Both the position numbers and the translations under genes were made by a program. Below, in pieces: positions 41,079 through 50,442 of a stretch of 64,000 nt of DNA. Every line of letters begins with the position of its first letter. Within the stretch, counting starts at the first letter, position 1. The stretch is from the NCBI RefSeq assembly GCF_017310545.1, contig NZ_CP066203.1, forward strand, positions 1,984,001 through 2,048,000, given 5' to 3'. A model generated the notes under the pieces. It worked only from the letters and a program-made list of their open reading frames with translations, was not told the DNA's origin and made no database searches. This stretch comes from Methylacidimicrobium sp. B4 (GTDB taxonomy: Bacteria; Verrucomicrobiota; Verrucomicrobiia; Methylacidiphilales; Methylacidiphilaceae).

Positions 41079-41786
41079 ATGGCGGGGGAGTTTCTCACGG
41101 GTCGGGTGGCGATCGTCACCGGTGGAAGCAGCGGCATCGGGAGGGCGGTGGCGCTCGGGCTTTCGGGACAGGGCGCGTCGGTCGTGGTGGCCGCGCGGAG
41201 GGGGGAGGCGTGTGAAGCGGTAGCACGGCTTTGCGGGGAGACGGGAGGAGAGGGGATCGCGATCCCGACCGACGTGCGGCGGGAGGAGGAGTGCGAGCGG
41301 CTGGTCGAGCGAGCCGCGGCCTGGCGGGGAAGGCTCGACATCCTGGTCAACAGTGCGGGCATCGGACGGTTCGCTCCGGTCGCCTCGCTTTCGACGGCTG
41401 ATCTGCGAGAGATGGTCGATACCAATCTCCATGGGACGTTCTGGTGCAGCCGGGCGGCTTTCCCAAGGATCGCGTCTGCGGGAGGGGGCCTGATCTGCAA
41501 CATTGCCTCGCTCGCGGGCGTGGACGCTTGGGCCGGGACCGGCGGGTATAGCGCAACGAAGTTTGGCATCGTCGGGCTGACGCGCGCCCTGGCCGACGAG
41601 GGGAGGGAAAAGGGGGTGAAGGCGGTCGCGATCTGCCCCGCTCTGGTCGCGACACCGATGACGGGCGTATCGGGAGCCGATTACCTCCAGCCGGAGGACA
41701 TCGCGGAAACGGTGCTCTACCTCCTCCGGCTCTCTCCGGCCGCCTGGCCGGGCGAGATCGTCCTCGGGCGACGGGGTGCGGAATAG
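41079..41786 (+). CDS. Short-chain dehydrogenase/reductase
   Basis: A 235-residue NAD(P)-binding oxidoreductase. Classical SDR motifs: T-G-G-S-S-G-I-G (cofactor), V-N-S-A-G (structural), S with Y-S-A-T-K (catalytic Ser-Tyr-Lys). GGGAGAGGG precedes the ATG. The substrate is not evident; the sequence is similar in layout to 3-oxoacyl-ACP reductases. Confidence 0.9.
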   Translation: MAGEFLTGRVAIVTGGSSGIGRAVALGLSGQGASVVVAARRGEACEAVARLCGETGGEGIAIPTDVRREEECERLVERAAAWRGRLDILVNSAGIGRFAPVASLSTADLREMVDTNLHGTFWCSRAAFPRIASAGGGLICNIASLAGVDAWAGTGGYSATKFGIVGLTRALADEGREKGVKAVAICPALVATPMTGVSGADYLQPEDIAETVLYLLRLSPAAWPGEIVLGRRGAE

Positions 41787-41852
41787 GCTCGGGCGCTCTC
41801 CGGGGCAAAAAGCGGTGGCGCTTTTGGTCGGGCGAGGTAATCTCGGGCGTAG

Positions 41853-42950
41853 ATGCCTTCTTCCAAGCTCGATCCACTGACTGAAGAGCCGGGCGAGGAA
41901 CAAAGTGGAGCCTTCCAGGCGAACACGCGGGTCGTCCTGGCGCTCTGCCTGGCGGCACTGGGCATCTGGACCACCCGGGGCTTCCTGGTCTCCATGTCCT
42001 GGGCGCTGGTCATTGCCGTTGCGTCCTGGCCCCTCTATCGCTGGCTCCGGTTGCGCGCGCCCCAATGGATGCGCGGAATCGTCCTGCCGCTGATCTTCAC
42101 CCTCGTCATCGGCGTCGCGCTGATCGGGCCGCTGACCTACGCGGCAATCAAGCTCGGGGAAGAGGCGCGGATCTTGGCGCGCTGGCTGACTTCGATTCAG
42201 AAATCGGGGCTGCCGGCCCCGGACTGGCTCAACCGGATCCCGGCGGTCGGGACCTGGCTCTTCTCGACCTGGAACTCCTCTTTGGGGAGTCCCGGCGCGG
42301 CGGAGATGACTCTCGGGCACCTGGACCCGGCTTTCATTCTGCGCTGGACGCGAACGCTAGGGGTCCAGATGCTGCGGCGGGCGGAGGTGCTCGCCTTTAC
42401 CTTGCTGACCCTCTTTTTCCTCTATCGGGACGGCGAAGCCTTGGGGAAGCAGGCGCTCCGGTTTGCCCGGCGGCTGGTGGGCAGCGTGGGGGTCGAGTAC
42501 GCGCGCCACTGCGTCTCCGCGATTCGAGCGACGGTCAACGGGTTGGTGCTGGTGAGCATTGGGGAAGGGATCCTGCTGGGAGTCGCCTATGCGGTGGCCG
42601 GCATTACCGATCCGGTCACGCTCGGGGGCCTCACCGGAATCCTGGCCATGGTCCCCTTCCTGGCTCCGCTGGTCTTTGGAGGGGTGAGCATCATGCTCTA
42701 CGCCCAAGGAAGTGTGCTCACCGCCATCGGGATCTTTCTCTTCGGCTCCCTCGTTCTCTTCGTCGCGGACCACTTTATTCGACCGGGGCTGATCGGGGGA
42801 GCCGCCCATCTTCCCTTCTTCTGGGTGCTGCTCGGCACGCTCGGGGGGATCACGAGCTTCGGCCTCTTGGGGCTCTTCCTCGGGCCTACGGTGATTGCCG
42901 CCCTTCTGGCGGCCTGGTACGACTTTATCGGCCGAGCGGCGGAGGAGTAG
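41853..42950 (+). CDS. AI-2E family transporter (PerM-like)
   Basis: A 365-residue membrane protein with about seven to eight helices. Family features are the N-terminal helix pair (residues 25-70), a long soluble part near 90-160, and the conserved end G-L-I-G-G-A-A-H-L-P-F-F-W-V-L-L-G-T-L-G-G (about 310-330). Members export autoinducer-2 or act as antiporters; substrate not known here. Its last 26 bases overlap the end of convergent miaB. Confidence 0.88.
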   Translation: MPSSKLDPLTEEPGEEQSGAFQANTRVVLALCLAALGIWTTRGFLVSMSWALVIAVASWPLYRWLRLRAPQWMRGIVLPLIFTLVIGVALIGPLTYAAIKLGEEARILARWLTSIQKSGLPAPDWLNRIPAVGTWLFSTWNSSLGSPGAAEMTLGHLDPAFILRWTRTLGVQMLRRAEVLAFTLLTLFFLYRDGEALGKQALRFARRLVGSVGVEYARHCVSAIRATVNGLVLVSIGEGILLGVAYAVAGITDPVTLGGLTGILAMVPFLAPLVFGGVSIMLYAQGSVLTAIGIFLFGSLVLFVADHFIRPGLIGGAAHLPFFWVLLGTLGGITSFGLLGLFLGPTVIAALLAAWYDFIGRAAEE

Positions 42951-44367
42951 GGAGGGGCGCCTCCTCGTGCTCCCCCACGAGAACCGGCTCCGCATAAAAG
43001 GTAAATCCCGTGGTCTCGACGATGCGGACGGGGAGGAGCTCTCCCCGCCAGCGCTCCTCGGCCCGGACGAGGACGAGGTGGTTGCCGCGCGTCCTCCCCT
43101 GGAAGCGATGGGCCGACTTCCGGCTCTCTCCCTCGACGAGGATCTCGACCTCCCGGTTGACGATCTGCTTTGCCTTGCGCAGGGCAATCTCGTCCTGGAG
43201 GGCGAGCAGATCGTGGTTGCGGCGCAGCTTCTCCTCTTCTCCGATCGAGTCGGCGCGTGCGGCGGCGCTCGTTCCGGGGCGGGGGGAGTAGCGGAAGATG
43301 AAGGCTTGGTCGAATTGGACCGATTCGACGAGCTTCCGGGTCTGGGCGAAGTCCTCCTCTTCCTCTCCCGGGAAACCGACAATGAGGTCGGTCGTCAAGG
43401 TCGCCTCGGGAAGGGCCGAGCGAATCCGATCGACCAGCTCCAGATAGCGCGAGCGGGTGTATCCCCGTCCCATCGCCCGCAGGATCCGGTCGCTGCCCGA
43501 TTGCGCCGGCAGGTGGACATGCTCGCAGAGAGGGGGCAGGTCCCGCAGCGCGGCGATCAGATCCTCGCGAAAGCCGATCGGGTGTGGGGAGGTGAAACGA
43601 ACGCGGGCGATGCCAGGAATCGAGCAGACGCGCTCGAGGAGCTGGACGAAGGGGGAGCGGCCCTGGCGGCTCGGGAGCTCCCGGCGGCCGTAGAGGTTGA
43701 CGATCTGGCCCAGGAGCGTTACCTCGCGGACCCCCTGTTCAGCCAGGGATCGGACCTCCTTCTCGATCTCCTCCATCGGGCGGGCCCGTTCGGGGCCTCG
43801 TGTCACCGGGACGATGCAGAAGGCGCAGCGCATGTTGCAGCCCTGCATGATCGAGACGAACGCGGAGGCTTTCCGCGTGAACGGGAGATGGTCGCGTACC
43901 TGGTTTTGGGAGCCCGCTTCGGCCCCGATGTCGACGATCCGGGGGGGCTCCTCGGGCGAACTCGCCGAGGAAGGGGCGCGCGCCGCGCGAATCCGCTCGA
44001 CCCGGTCCGGGGCCTCGTGGAGCTTCTGGGTGCCCAGGACCAGGTCGACCTCGGGAAACTCCTGCAGGAGCTCTCCGCCCCGGCGCTGGGCCATGCAGCC
44101 GAGAAAGCCCAAGACAAGGCCGGGGTTTTCGCGCTTGCGGGCGCGCAAGGAGTCCATCTTCCCGCAGGCTTTGTCCTCGGCCATGTCGCGGACCGAGCAG
44201 GTGTTGAGCAGGATCACGTCGGCTTCCTCCTCCGAGCGGGCGATCCGGTAGCCACGGGCGACGAAGCGGGAAAGCACCGCTTCCGAGTCCCGCACGTTCA
44301 TCTGGCATCCGTAGGTTTTTACGAAGACGGCGGGAGCCGTCGGGTCTTGCGGCCTTCTCTCGTTCAT
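42925..44367 (-). CDS. miaB: tRNA-2-methylthio-N6-dimethylallyladenosine synthase
   Basis: A 480-residue radical-SAM enzyme adding the methylthio group to A37 of tRNA. N-terminal cluster cysteines: T-Y-G-C-Q-M-N, N-T-C-S-V-R and L-G-C-M-A-Q. The radical-SAM motif is C-N-M-R-C-A-F-C. A TRAM domain occupies the last 65 residues, followed by a proline-rich end. The segment L-L-G-Q-I-V-N-L-Y-G varies from the usual G-Q-N-V-N-S-Y-G. Divergent from nagA. Confidence 0.96.
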   Translation of the reverse strand: MNERRPQDPTAPAVFVKTYGCQMNVRDSEAVLSRFVARGYRIARSEEEADVILLNTCSVRDMAEDKACGKMDSLRARKRENPGLVLGFLGCMAQRRGGELLQEFPEVDLVLGTQKLHEAPDRVERIRAARAPSSASSPEEPPRIVDIGAEAGSQNQVRDHLPFTRKASAFVSIMQGCNMRCAFCIVPVTRGPERARPMEEIEKEVRSLAEQGVREVTLLGQIVNLYGRRELPSRQGRSPFVQLLERVCSIPGIARVRFTSPHPIGFREDLIAALRDLPPLCEHVHLPAQSGSDRILRAMGRGYTRSRYLELVDRIRSALPEATLTTDLIVGFPGEEEEDFAQTRKLVESVQFDQAFIFRYSPRPGTSAAARADSIGEEEKLRRNHDLLALQDEIALRKAKQIVNREVEILVEGESRKSAHRFQGRTRGNHLVLVRAEERWRGELLPVRIVETTGFTFYAEPVLVGEHEEAPLPTPPPLGR

Positions 44368-44460
44368 CGGGTTCGCCCGGTTGCCATTCGCTCGGAGGGA
44401 GCTTCCGCTCCTCCTTGGGTTGCCAATCCGAGCCGGCGAGCATACAAGGATGAGGCGAAG

Positions 44461-45612
44461 GTGTCGCGTCAAGTGATCGTTGTCGAGGCTCGTCATTATC
44501 GGACGGGGGAAGTCGTTGCCATCGAGCTGGAACCTCCGTTCTATCGCCGGATCGTGCCCGTCCGCCGCGATCCGCGGCACCTCCCCTGGATCGCTCCCGG
44601 GCTGGTCGACATCCAGGTCAACGGGTTTGGCGGAGTCGATCTCAATGGCCCTCCGATCGATCGCGAGGGATGGCGACGGCTCTGCCGAAGCTTGTGGACC
44701 CACGGCTGTACCCACTTTCTGGCGACGGTGATCACCCGTCCGGCCGATTCCTACCGGGAGCTGCTTCCGGCGCTTGGCGAGCTCTGGGCGGAGGAGCCCG
44801 CGAACTGCGTCGGCTTTCACCTGGAAGGTCCGTTCCTGCGTCCGGAAGAGGGGTATGTCGGCGTTCATGATCCGCAGTGGATGCTGCCCGCCGACCCGGA
44901 ATGGCTTTCCTGGGCGCAGAAGGCCTGTGGGGGAGGCTGCCGCATGATCACGACGGCTCCCGAGGCTTCGGAGCGGGGGCTCGATCTGGTGCGAGCGGCC
45001 GTGCAGGGGGGCGTTCGAGTCGCCATCGGACATTCGGCCGCCATGGGAGCCGCTCTGGAGCGAGCGATCGAAGCGGGCGCCTCGCTCTGGACTCACCTCG
45101 GCAACGGCCTGCCCCATCTGCTGCCGAAGTGGGAAAACCCGCTCGTTCACGCCCTCGGGTCGACCCTCCCTTACGCGAGCGTGATCCCCGACGGGATTCA
45201 TCTGCCGCCGCATGCCTTTCGGGCGGTGGCGCGAGCCTTGGGGGATCGGCTCATCCTGATCACCGACGCGATCGCCGCAGCGGGGATGGGGGCGGGCTCC
45301 TACCGGCTGGGGGACCGCCAGGTCGATGTGGACGAGGCAGGAAGGGCGGTCGACCGGGCTTCCGGCAGGCTGGCCGGCTCGACGCTCAGCCCGTTCGCTG
45401 GAGTGTTTCGGGCGGCGGCCTGCCTCGACCGTCCGTGGGCCGAATGTTGGGAGGCCTTCTCGGTGCGGCCGGCGCGGTGGCTCTCGCTTCGGCACGGCTT
45501 GGAGGAGGGGGCGGAAGCGAGCTTTTGCTTGCTTGCCGACGAGCCGGAGCCGCGCCTTTTGAGGACATTCCTTCGGGGGGAAGCGGTATTTTCGGACCAG
45601 GAGCGACCATGA
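44461..45612 (+). CDS. nagA: N-acetylglucosamine-6-phosphate deacetylase
   Basis: A 383-residue amidohydrolase in amino-sugar recycling. Motifs: P-G-L-V-D-I-Q-V-N-G, F-H-L-E-G-P-F (metal Glu), I-G-H-S-A-A (His), T-H-L-G-N-G-L-P (His; the usual F-N-A-M is changed), and L-I-T-D-A-I-A-A (catalytic Asp). It would process muropeptide sugars together with the NamZ-like enzyme at 28476. The GTG at 44461 has GAGG five bases upstream. Its stop overlaps the purL ATG. Confidence 0.92.
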   Translation: MSRQVIVVEARHYRTGEVVAIELEPPFYRRIVPVRRDPRHLPWIAPGLVDIQVNGFGGVDLNGPPIDREGWRRLCRSLWTHGCTHFLATVITRPADSYRELLPALGELWAEEPANCVGFHLEGPFLRPEEGYVGVHDPQWMLPADPEWLSWAQKACGGGCRMITTAPEASERGLDLVRAAVQGGVRVAIGHSAAMGAALERAIEAGASLWTHLGNGLPHLLPKWENPLVHALGSTLPYASVIPDGIHLPPHAFRAVARALGDRLILITDAIAAAGMGAGSYRLGDRQVDVDEAGRAVDRASGRLAGSTLSPFAGVFRAAACLDRPWAECWEAFSVRPARWLSLRHGLEEGAEASFCLLADEPEPRLLRTFLRGEAVFSDQERP

Positions 45613-47867
45613 CGAGCGAAGAGGAGAGACAAAGCCTTGCGGAGAGGTCCGGCCTGCTGCCGGAGGAGATCTTGCGGATCGAGGAGGCTCTCGGGCGCCC
45701 TCCCAATGCCGAGGAGCTCGCTCTCTTCTCGGTCCTCTGGAGCGAGCACTGCTGCTACAAGAATTCGAAACGGGAGCTTCGGAAGTTCCCCACGCAAGGT
45801 CCGGGGGTTCTCATCCGGGCGGGCGAGGAGAATGCGGGAGCCTTGGACATCGGCGACGGCTGGGCGGTGGTCTTCAAGATCGAGTCCCACAATCATCCGA
45901 GTGCCGTAGAGCCGTTCCAGGGAGCGGCTACCGGGGTCGGCGGGATCCTGCGGGATATCTACACGATGGGAGCGCGGCCGATCTGCTTCCTGGATTCCCT
46001 GCGCCTGGGAGAGATCCGCGGAGGAGGCCCGACCGCGCAGAACAACCGGCGGCTCTTGCGGGGCATCGTCGGCGGGATCGCCCATTACGGCAACTGCGTG
46101 GGGATTCCGACGGTCGGCGGGGAGCTGACCTTTGACCCCTCCTACAACGGCAACCCCCTGGTCAATGTCTTTTGCGCGGGTGTGGTGCGCCAGGACCGGA
46201 TCCAGAAGGGGTCGGCCTCAGGGGTGGGCAATCCCGTCTTTGTCGCGGGCTCCCTCACGGGCCGGGATGGCCTCAAGGGGGCGGCCTTCGCTTCGCGGCT
46301 GCTCAGCACCGACTCCCGCGAGGATCGGCCCGCGGTCCAGGTCGGCGATCCCTTCATGGGCAAGATCCTGATGGAAGCCTGCCTCGAGCTTTTCGCCCGC
46401 AAGGGGGCGGTGGTCGGCGTCCAGGATATGGGAGCGGCTGGAATCGGCTGCTCGACCAGCGAAACGGCGGCCCGGGGAGAGACGGGCATGGAGATCGACC
46501 TCGACCAGGTGCCGCTTCGGGAGCCGGGGATGGATGCGGCGGAGATCCTCCTCTCGGAGTCGCAGGAGCGGATGCTGCTGATTCTCCAGAAGGGGAGAGA
46601 AGGGGAAGCCGAGGAGGTCTTTGCCAAATGGGGGGTGCCGCTCCGCCGGATCGGGACCGTGAGCGGCGATGGTCTGCTCCGTTACCGGAGGAACGGGAAG
46701 GTCGCGGCGGAGCTGCCCGCTCGGCTGCTGACGGAGGAGGCCCCCGTCTATGAGCGGGAGGCGAAGATCGCGAGCATCGCTTCGCCTCGTCCTCCCGCCA
46801 AGCCGCCGCTTTCCCTGGCGGAGTGTCGGACGCCCTGGAAGGCGCTCGCGACCCTCCCCTCCCTGGCGTCCAAGGAGTGGGTCTGGCGCCAGTATGACTG
46901 GATGGTTGGAATCGGCACGGTGATGGGCCCGGGACAATCAGATGCGGCGGTCCTCCGGGTGCGGCTGGATGGAAAGACGAAGTATTTGGCCGCTACGGTG
47001 GACGGAAACGCCCGGTATACGTTGCTCGATCCGTACCGGGGCGGGCTTGCGGCGGTCGCCGAGGCGGTACGCAATCTCGCGGTGAGTGGTGCACGGCCGC
47101 TGGGCATCACCGATAATCTCAACTTTGGCGATCCCTACCGCCCGGAGGCGTTCGGGCAGCTGCGGGGTGCGGTCGAGGGAATCGCAGAGGGCTGCCGGAG
47201 CTTCGGGCTCCCCGTCACTGGCGGCAACGTGAGTCTCTACAATGAGTCTCCCTCGGGCGCGATTCTCCCCTCGCCCGTGGTCGCCGCCGTCGGCGCGATC
47301 GACCGGGAGGAAGAGATCACCCCTCTGGGCTTTCAGCGGGAGGGAGACCTGCTCTTCCTCCTCGGGGGCTGGGGGAGCGGGGTTTCGGGATCGATCTACG
47401 CCTGGGAAGCTCTCGGATGGAGGGAGGGAGCCGCTCCCGAGGTCCGCCTGCCGGAGGAGCGGGCGCTTTCGTCGGTGCTCCGAGCGCTCGGAGCCCGGGG
47501 GATCCTCGTGAGCGCGCACGATCTTTCTGATGGGGGGCTGGCGATCGCCCTCTTGGAATCTGCTCTGGCCGGGCAAGGGCGCCTGGGGGCAGAAGTCACG
47601 CTGCCGGCCTCGCCGAGCCCGGAAGAGCTTCTCTTCGGGGAGAGTCAGGGAAGGGTGCTCGTCACGGTCGCTCCCGAGGAGGACCGGGCGGTGGAAGAGG
47701 AGTGCGTGCGCCGGGGGATCGAGGCGCTTCAGATCGGACGGGTCGCGGGCCCCCGCTTCCGGCTCGAGCGCGGTACCGAGCGGCTGGAGATCGAGGTCGA
47801 GGAGCTCGAGCGGCTCTGGCGAGGAGCCCTGCCGGGTCTCATGGACCCCGAAGCCGAGTTCGAATAG
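45609..47867 (+). CDS. purL: Phosphoribosylformylglycinamidine synthase, large subunit
   Basis: A 752-residue ATP-dependent enzyme of purine synthesis, the small-type PurL that works with separate PurS and PurQ (not in this window). Motifs: W-S-E-H-C-C-Y-K (active-site His), K-I-E-S-H-N-H-P-S-A-V, G-G-E-L-T-F-D, V-G-D-P-F-M-G-K and T-G-G-N-V-S-L-Y-N-E. Coupled to nagA by an ATGA overlap, an unusual pairing of amino-sugar and purine genes. Confidence 0.96.
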   Translation: MTSEEERQSLAERSGLLPEEILRIEEALGRPPNAEELALFSVLWSEHCCYKNSKRELRKFPTQGPGVLIRAGEENAGALDIGDGWAVVFKIESHNHPSAVEPFQGAATGVGGILRDIYTMGARPICFLDSLRLGEIRGGGPTAQNNRRLLRGIVGGIAHYGNCVGIPTVGGELTFDPSYNGNPLVNVFCAGVVRQDRIQKGSASGVGNPVFVAGSLTGRDGLKGAAFASRLLSTDSREDRPAVQVGDPFMGKILMEACLELFARKGAVVGVQDMGAAGIGCSTSETAARGETGMEIDLDQVPLREPGMDAAEILLSESQERMLLILQKGREGEAEEVFAKWGVPLRRIGTVSGDGLLRYRRNGKVAAELPARLLTEEAPVYEREAKIASIASPRPPAKPPLSLAECRTPWKALATLPSLASKEWVWRQYDWMVGIGTVMGPGQSDAAVLRVRLDGKTKYLAATVDGNARYTLLDPYRGGLAAVAEAVRNLAVSGARPLGITDNLNFGDPYRPEAFGQLRGAVEGIAEGCRSFGLPVTGGNVSLYNESPSGAILPSPVVAAVGAIDREEEITPLGFQREGDLLFLLGGWGSGVSGSIYAWEALGWREGAAPEVRLPEERALSSVLRALGARGILVSAHDLSDGGLAIALLESALAGQGRLGAEVTLPASPSPEELLFGESQGRVLVTVAPEEDRAVEEECVRRGIEALQIGRVAGPRFRLERGTERLEIEVEELERLWRGALPGLMDPEAEFE

Positions 47868-47884
47868 GCGGGGAAGGTGGGGAA

Positions 47885-48775
47885 TTACTCCGCCTGGATC
47901 GCCTTCACGGGTTCCTCCCGGTCTCCCGGAGTCGGCGCCAGGTAGTCGAGGAGGGTCGAGATCACCGCGCGAAGGCGGTGGCGATGGACGATCTGGTCGA
48001 TGAGCCCCTTCTCATAGAGGAACTCCGCGGTTTGAAAGCCCTTGGGGAGCTCCTGGTGGGTCGTTTCCCGGATGACCCGGGCTCCCGCAAAGCCGATCAT
48101 CGCTCGAGGTTCGGCCAGGATGATGTCTCCCAGAGAGGCAAAGCTCGCCGTCACCCCCGCCATGGTGGGGTTGGTCAGAATCGAGAGAAAGGGCATTCGG
48201 GCCCGCTTGAGACGGACGAGGGCAGCGCTGGTCTTGGCCATTTGGAGGAGGCTCAGCATGCCCTCGTACATCCGGGCGCCCCCGGAGGCCGAGACGATGA
48301 CGACGGGCTTCTTCTCCCGGGCGCCGCGCTCGATCGCCCGGGTGATCTTTTCCCCCACGACCGAGCCCATGCTCCCGCCCAGGAACTGGAAGTCCATCAC
48401 GGCAAGGGAGATCGGCTTTCCTTCGATGCGTCCCATCCCGCAGATCACCGCATCGGAGAGCCCGCTCTTCTGCTGGTAATGGGCGAGGCGGTCGGCATAG
48501 CTCCGCACGCCCTGGAAACGAAGGGTGTCGACCGAGAGGAGAGCGGCGTCGGCCTCGGCGAAGCTCCCGGGGTCGAGCAGGAGGGCGATGCGCTCCCGGG
48601 CGGAGAGGGGAAAGTGGTGCTGGCAGTGCTTGCAGACCCGCTGATGCTGTTCCAGCTCCTTGGTGTAGAGCATCTGCTCGCACTGCGGGCATTTCTCCCA
48701 AAGCCCCTCGGGGATGTCACGCTTGGGCCCGGAGGGGATGCGGGGTGCTCGATGGCGATCATGGCTCTTGTTCAT
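47885..48775 (-). CDS. accD: Acetyl-CoA carboxylase carboxyltransferase subunit beta
   Basis: A 296-residue subunit that, with AccA, transfers carboxyl from biotin to acetyl-CoA. The N-terminal zinc finger (C-P-Q-C and C-K-H-C) binds nucleic acid in homologues. The crotonase-type core includes V-S-A-S-G-G-A-R-M-Y-E-G and L-T-N-P-T-M-A-G-V-T-A-S-F-A. The ATG at 48775 is preferred over a TTG two codons upstream. accA lies about 1.7 kb away on the other strand. Confidence 0.96.
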   Translation of the reverse strand: MNKSHDRHRAPRIPSGPKRDIPEGLWEKCPQCEQMLYTKELEQHQRVCKHCQHHFPLSARERIALLLDPGSFAEADAALLSVDTLRFQGVRSYADRLAHYQQKSGLSDAVICGMGRIEGKPISLAVMDFQFLGGSMGSVVGEKITRAIERGAREKKPVVIVSASGGARMYEGMLSLLQMAKTSAALVRLKRARMPFLSILTNPTMAGVTASFASLGDIILAEPRAMIGFAGARVIRETTHQELPKGFQTAEFLYEKGLIDQIVHRHRLRAVISTLLDYLAPTPGDREEPVKAIQAE

Positions 48776-48800
48776 GAACAATGGGGGGATTTGGCTAGCG

Positions 48801-49475
48801 CTAGGATCGCGCGACGGCCAGGACGCACACCGTCCCGGCCCCGTTCTCCCAGAGTCGTGCCGCGCACTCCCGTGCTGTCGCTCCCGTCGTAATTACGTCA
48901 TCGATCAATAGCAGATGTTTCCCCACCGGGTCAAAATTCCTTTGCGGTTGGAACGCCCCCGCAAGGTTGCGGGCGCGCTCGATGCCAGGCAGGCCCGCCT
49001 GCGCCGAGGTCGGGCGGACCCGGCGCAGCGCCTTGCGGACGGGAATGCCCTGCCGGTTGCCGAGGACGCGGGCGATCTCCTCGGCTTGATTGAAGCCGCG
49101 CGAACGCTCGCGAACCGGATGGAGGGGAACCGGAACCAGGGCGTCCCAGCGGAGGGACGCCGCATAGGTGCGGAACCCGGTTTCGAGCAGGTCGGCAAGC
49201 CAGGGAACCCGGTCGATCTGCCTCTTGTACTTGAGTCCCAGGACCGCCTCTTTCACCGCGCCGGAATAGCGGTAGGAAGCCCGGGCCCAGAGGAACGGCG
49301 GAGGGCTTTCCCGACAGCGCGGGCAGAGGAGAGCTCCGGGAGCGGAGCAGCGGCGACAGAATGGGGGAAGGTGCTCCCGGAGCGGTCCTTCCTCCGAGCG
49401 CGGGGGAAAGACGAGGGCGAGCAGCTCTTCCGCTAGGCGACCCGCCCCCGCCGCCGCGGTCCAAAGACGATCCAC
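48801..49475 (-). CDS. ComF-family phosphoribosyltransferase-like protein
   Basis: A 224-residue protein with an N-terminal zinc finger (C-R-R-C then C-P-R-C) and a type I PRTase domain, whose loop L-L-L-I-D-D-V-I-T-T-G-A-T binds PRPP. ComF proteins act in DNA uptake in competent bacteria, but most homologues have no proven role. I use the GTG at 49475, which overlaps the end of the upstream protease gene by 43 nt; a longer start would lie deeper in that gene. Confidence 0.82.
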   Translation of the reverse strand: MDRLWTAAAGAGRLAEELLALVFPPRSEEGPLREHLPPFCRRCSAPGALLCPRCRESPPPFLWARASYRYSGAVKEAVLGLKYKRQIDRVPWLADLLETGFRTYAASLRWDALVPVPLHPVRERSRGFNQAEEIARVLGNRQGIPVRKALRRVRPTSAQAGLPGIERARNLAGAFQPQRNFDPVGKHLLLIDDVITTGATARECAARLWENGAGTVCVLAVARS

Positions 49476-50281
49476 AAGAGGACTCCGAAGAGGGTGAGGA
49501 TCAAGGGGCTCCACAGTCCGCCCGGCGACCCGCCGGGACGAGCCGCCAGTCCGTAGAGGAGGGCAACCCAGGCGGCATGGATTCCAACCGGCATCCAAAG
49601 AGCGCCGGTGACGAGATAGGCCGTGGCGAGAGCCGCTCCGACGGCGAAAAGGAGAAGGCCCTGGGCGTCAATCCAGGAAAAGGAGAGGATGGGCGCCAGG
49701 TGCGCCTGGAGGAGCTCCCAGCCGGAGAAGGCGGTGGGCGATCCTTTCCAGGCCTCCGGGGAGGAGCGCAGGTAGTGCGCGAGGCAGAAGAGGAGGGAGC
49801 TGGCGAGGATCGCGGGCAGACGGCCGAGGCCGCGCAGCAGGATGGAGAAAAAGATCCCGCGGAAGAGGAGCTCCTCGGTGAGGCCGATCAGCAGGCCCCG
49901 TCCCGTCCAGGCTCCCAAGGAAGCCGGGTCCCAGCGGAGCCCGACCTGGTGCCCGGAAGAGGCCGGGAGAAGCAGGGGGAAGAGGCAGGCGAGTCCGGAA
50001 GCGAGGCCGAGCAGGCATCCCCAGAGGAACGGGCGGAGTACGGGCCGGGTGAGGCCAACGTCGCTCCAGGAATGGATGCCCAAGGGCTTCCGGAAGAGGA
50101 GGAGCAGGAGAAGGGCCGAAAGCTCGAGGACACGCCGGAAGTATCGTCCGGGTGGGGCCGGATAGACCGGGCTCAGGAGTGCATAAACGGCGGGGCTCAA
50201 CAGGGCGGCGGCCAGGAAGATCGCCACCAGGTAGGCGAGGAAGGCGGGAAGCGGAGAGGAAAAGCGCTCGGTCGCAGGCAT
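49433..50281 (-). CDS. CPBP-family intramembrane metalloprotease
   Basis: A 282-residue membrane protein with about eight helices. The CAAX-protease motifs are E-E-L-L-F-R-G (E-E-x-x-x-R), F-C-L-A-H (F-x-x-x-H) and G-I-H-A-A-W. Function could be protein processing or bacteriocin self-immunity. Start at the ATG 50281; upstream in-frame sequence lacks membrane character. Shares its 3' end with the comF-like gene and is divergent from accA. Confidence 0.85.
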   Translation of the reverse strand: MPATERFSSPLPAFLAYLVAIFLAAALLSPAVYALLSPVYPAPPGRYFRRVLELSALLLLLLFRKPLGIHSWSDVGLTRPVLRPFLWGCLLGLASGLACLFPLLLPASSGHQVGLRWDPASLGAWTGRGLLIGLTEELLFRGIFFSILLRGLGRLPAILASSLLFCLAHYLRSSPEAWKGSPTAFSGWELLQAHLAPILSFSWIDAQGLLLFAVGAALATAYLVTGALWMPVGIHAAWVALLYGLAARPGGSPGGLWSPLILTLFGVLLWIVFGPRRRGRVA

Positions 50282-50442
50282 CGACGACCGTGAGCATTCG
50301 GGGAAGGGAGGATCTCCCGCAAGCAGAATGGCGGAAATTTGAAGCCGATCGGCCGGGCGGAAGGGATAAGTGGTGCGCCCAAACGAAAGGCAGCGGCTCT
50401 CCTTTTGCATTTTTTCTACTGCGCGCACCGCTGCCTCCACCT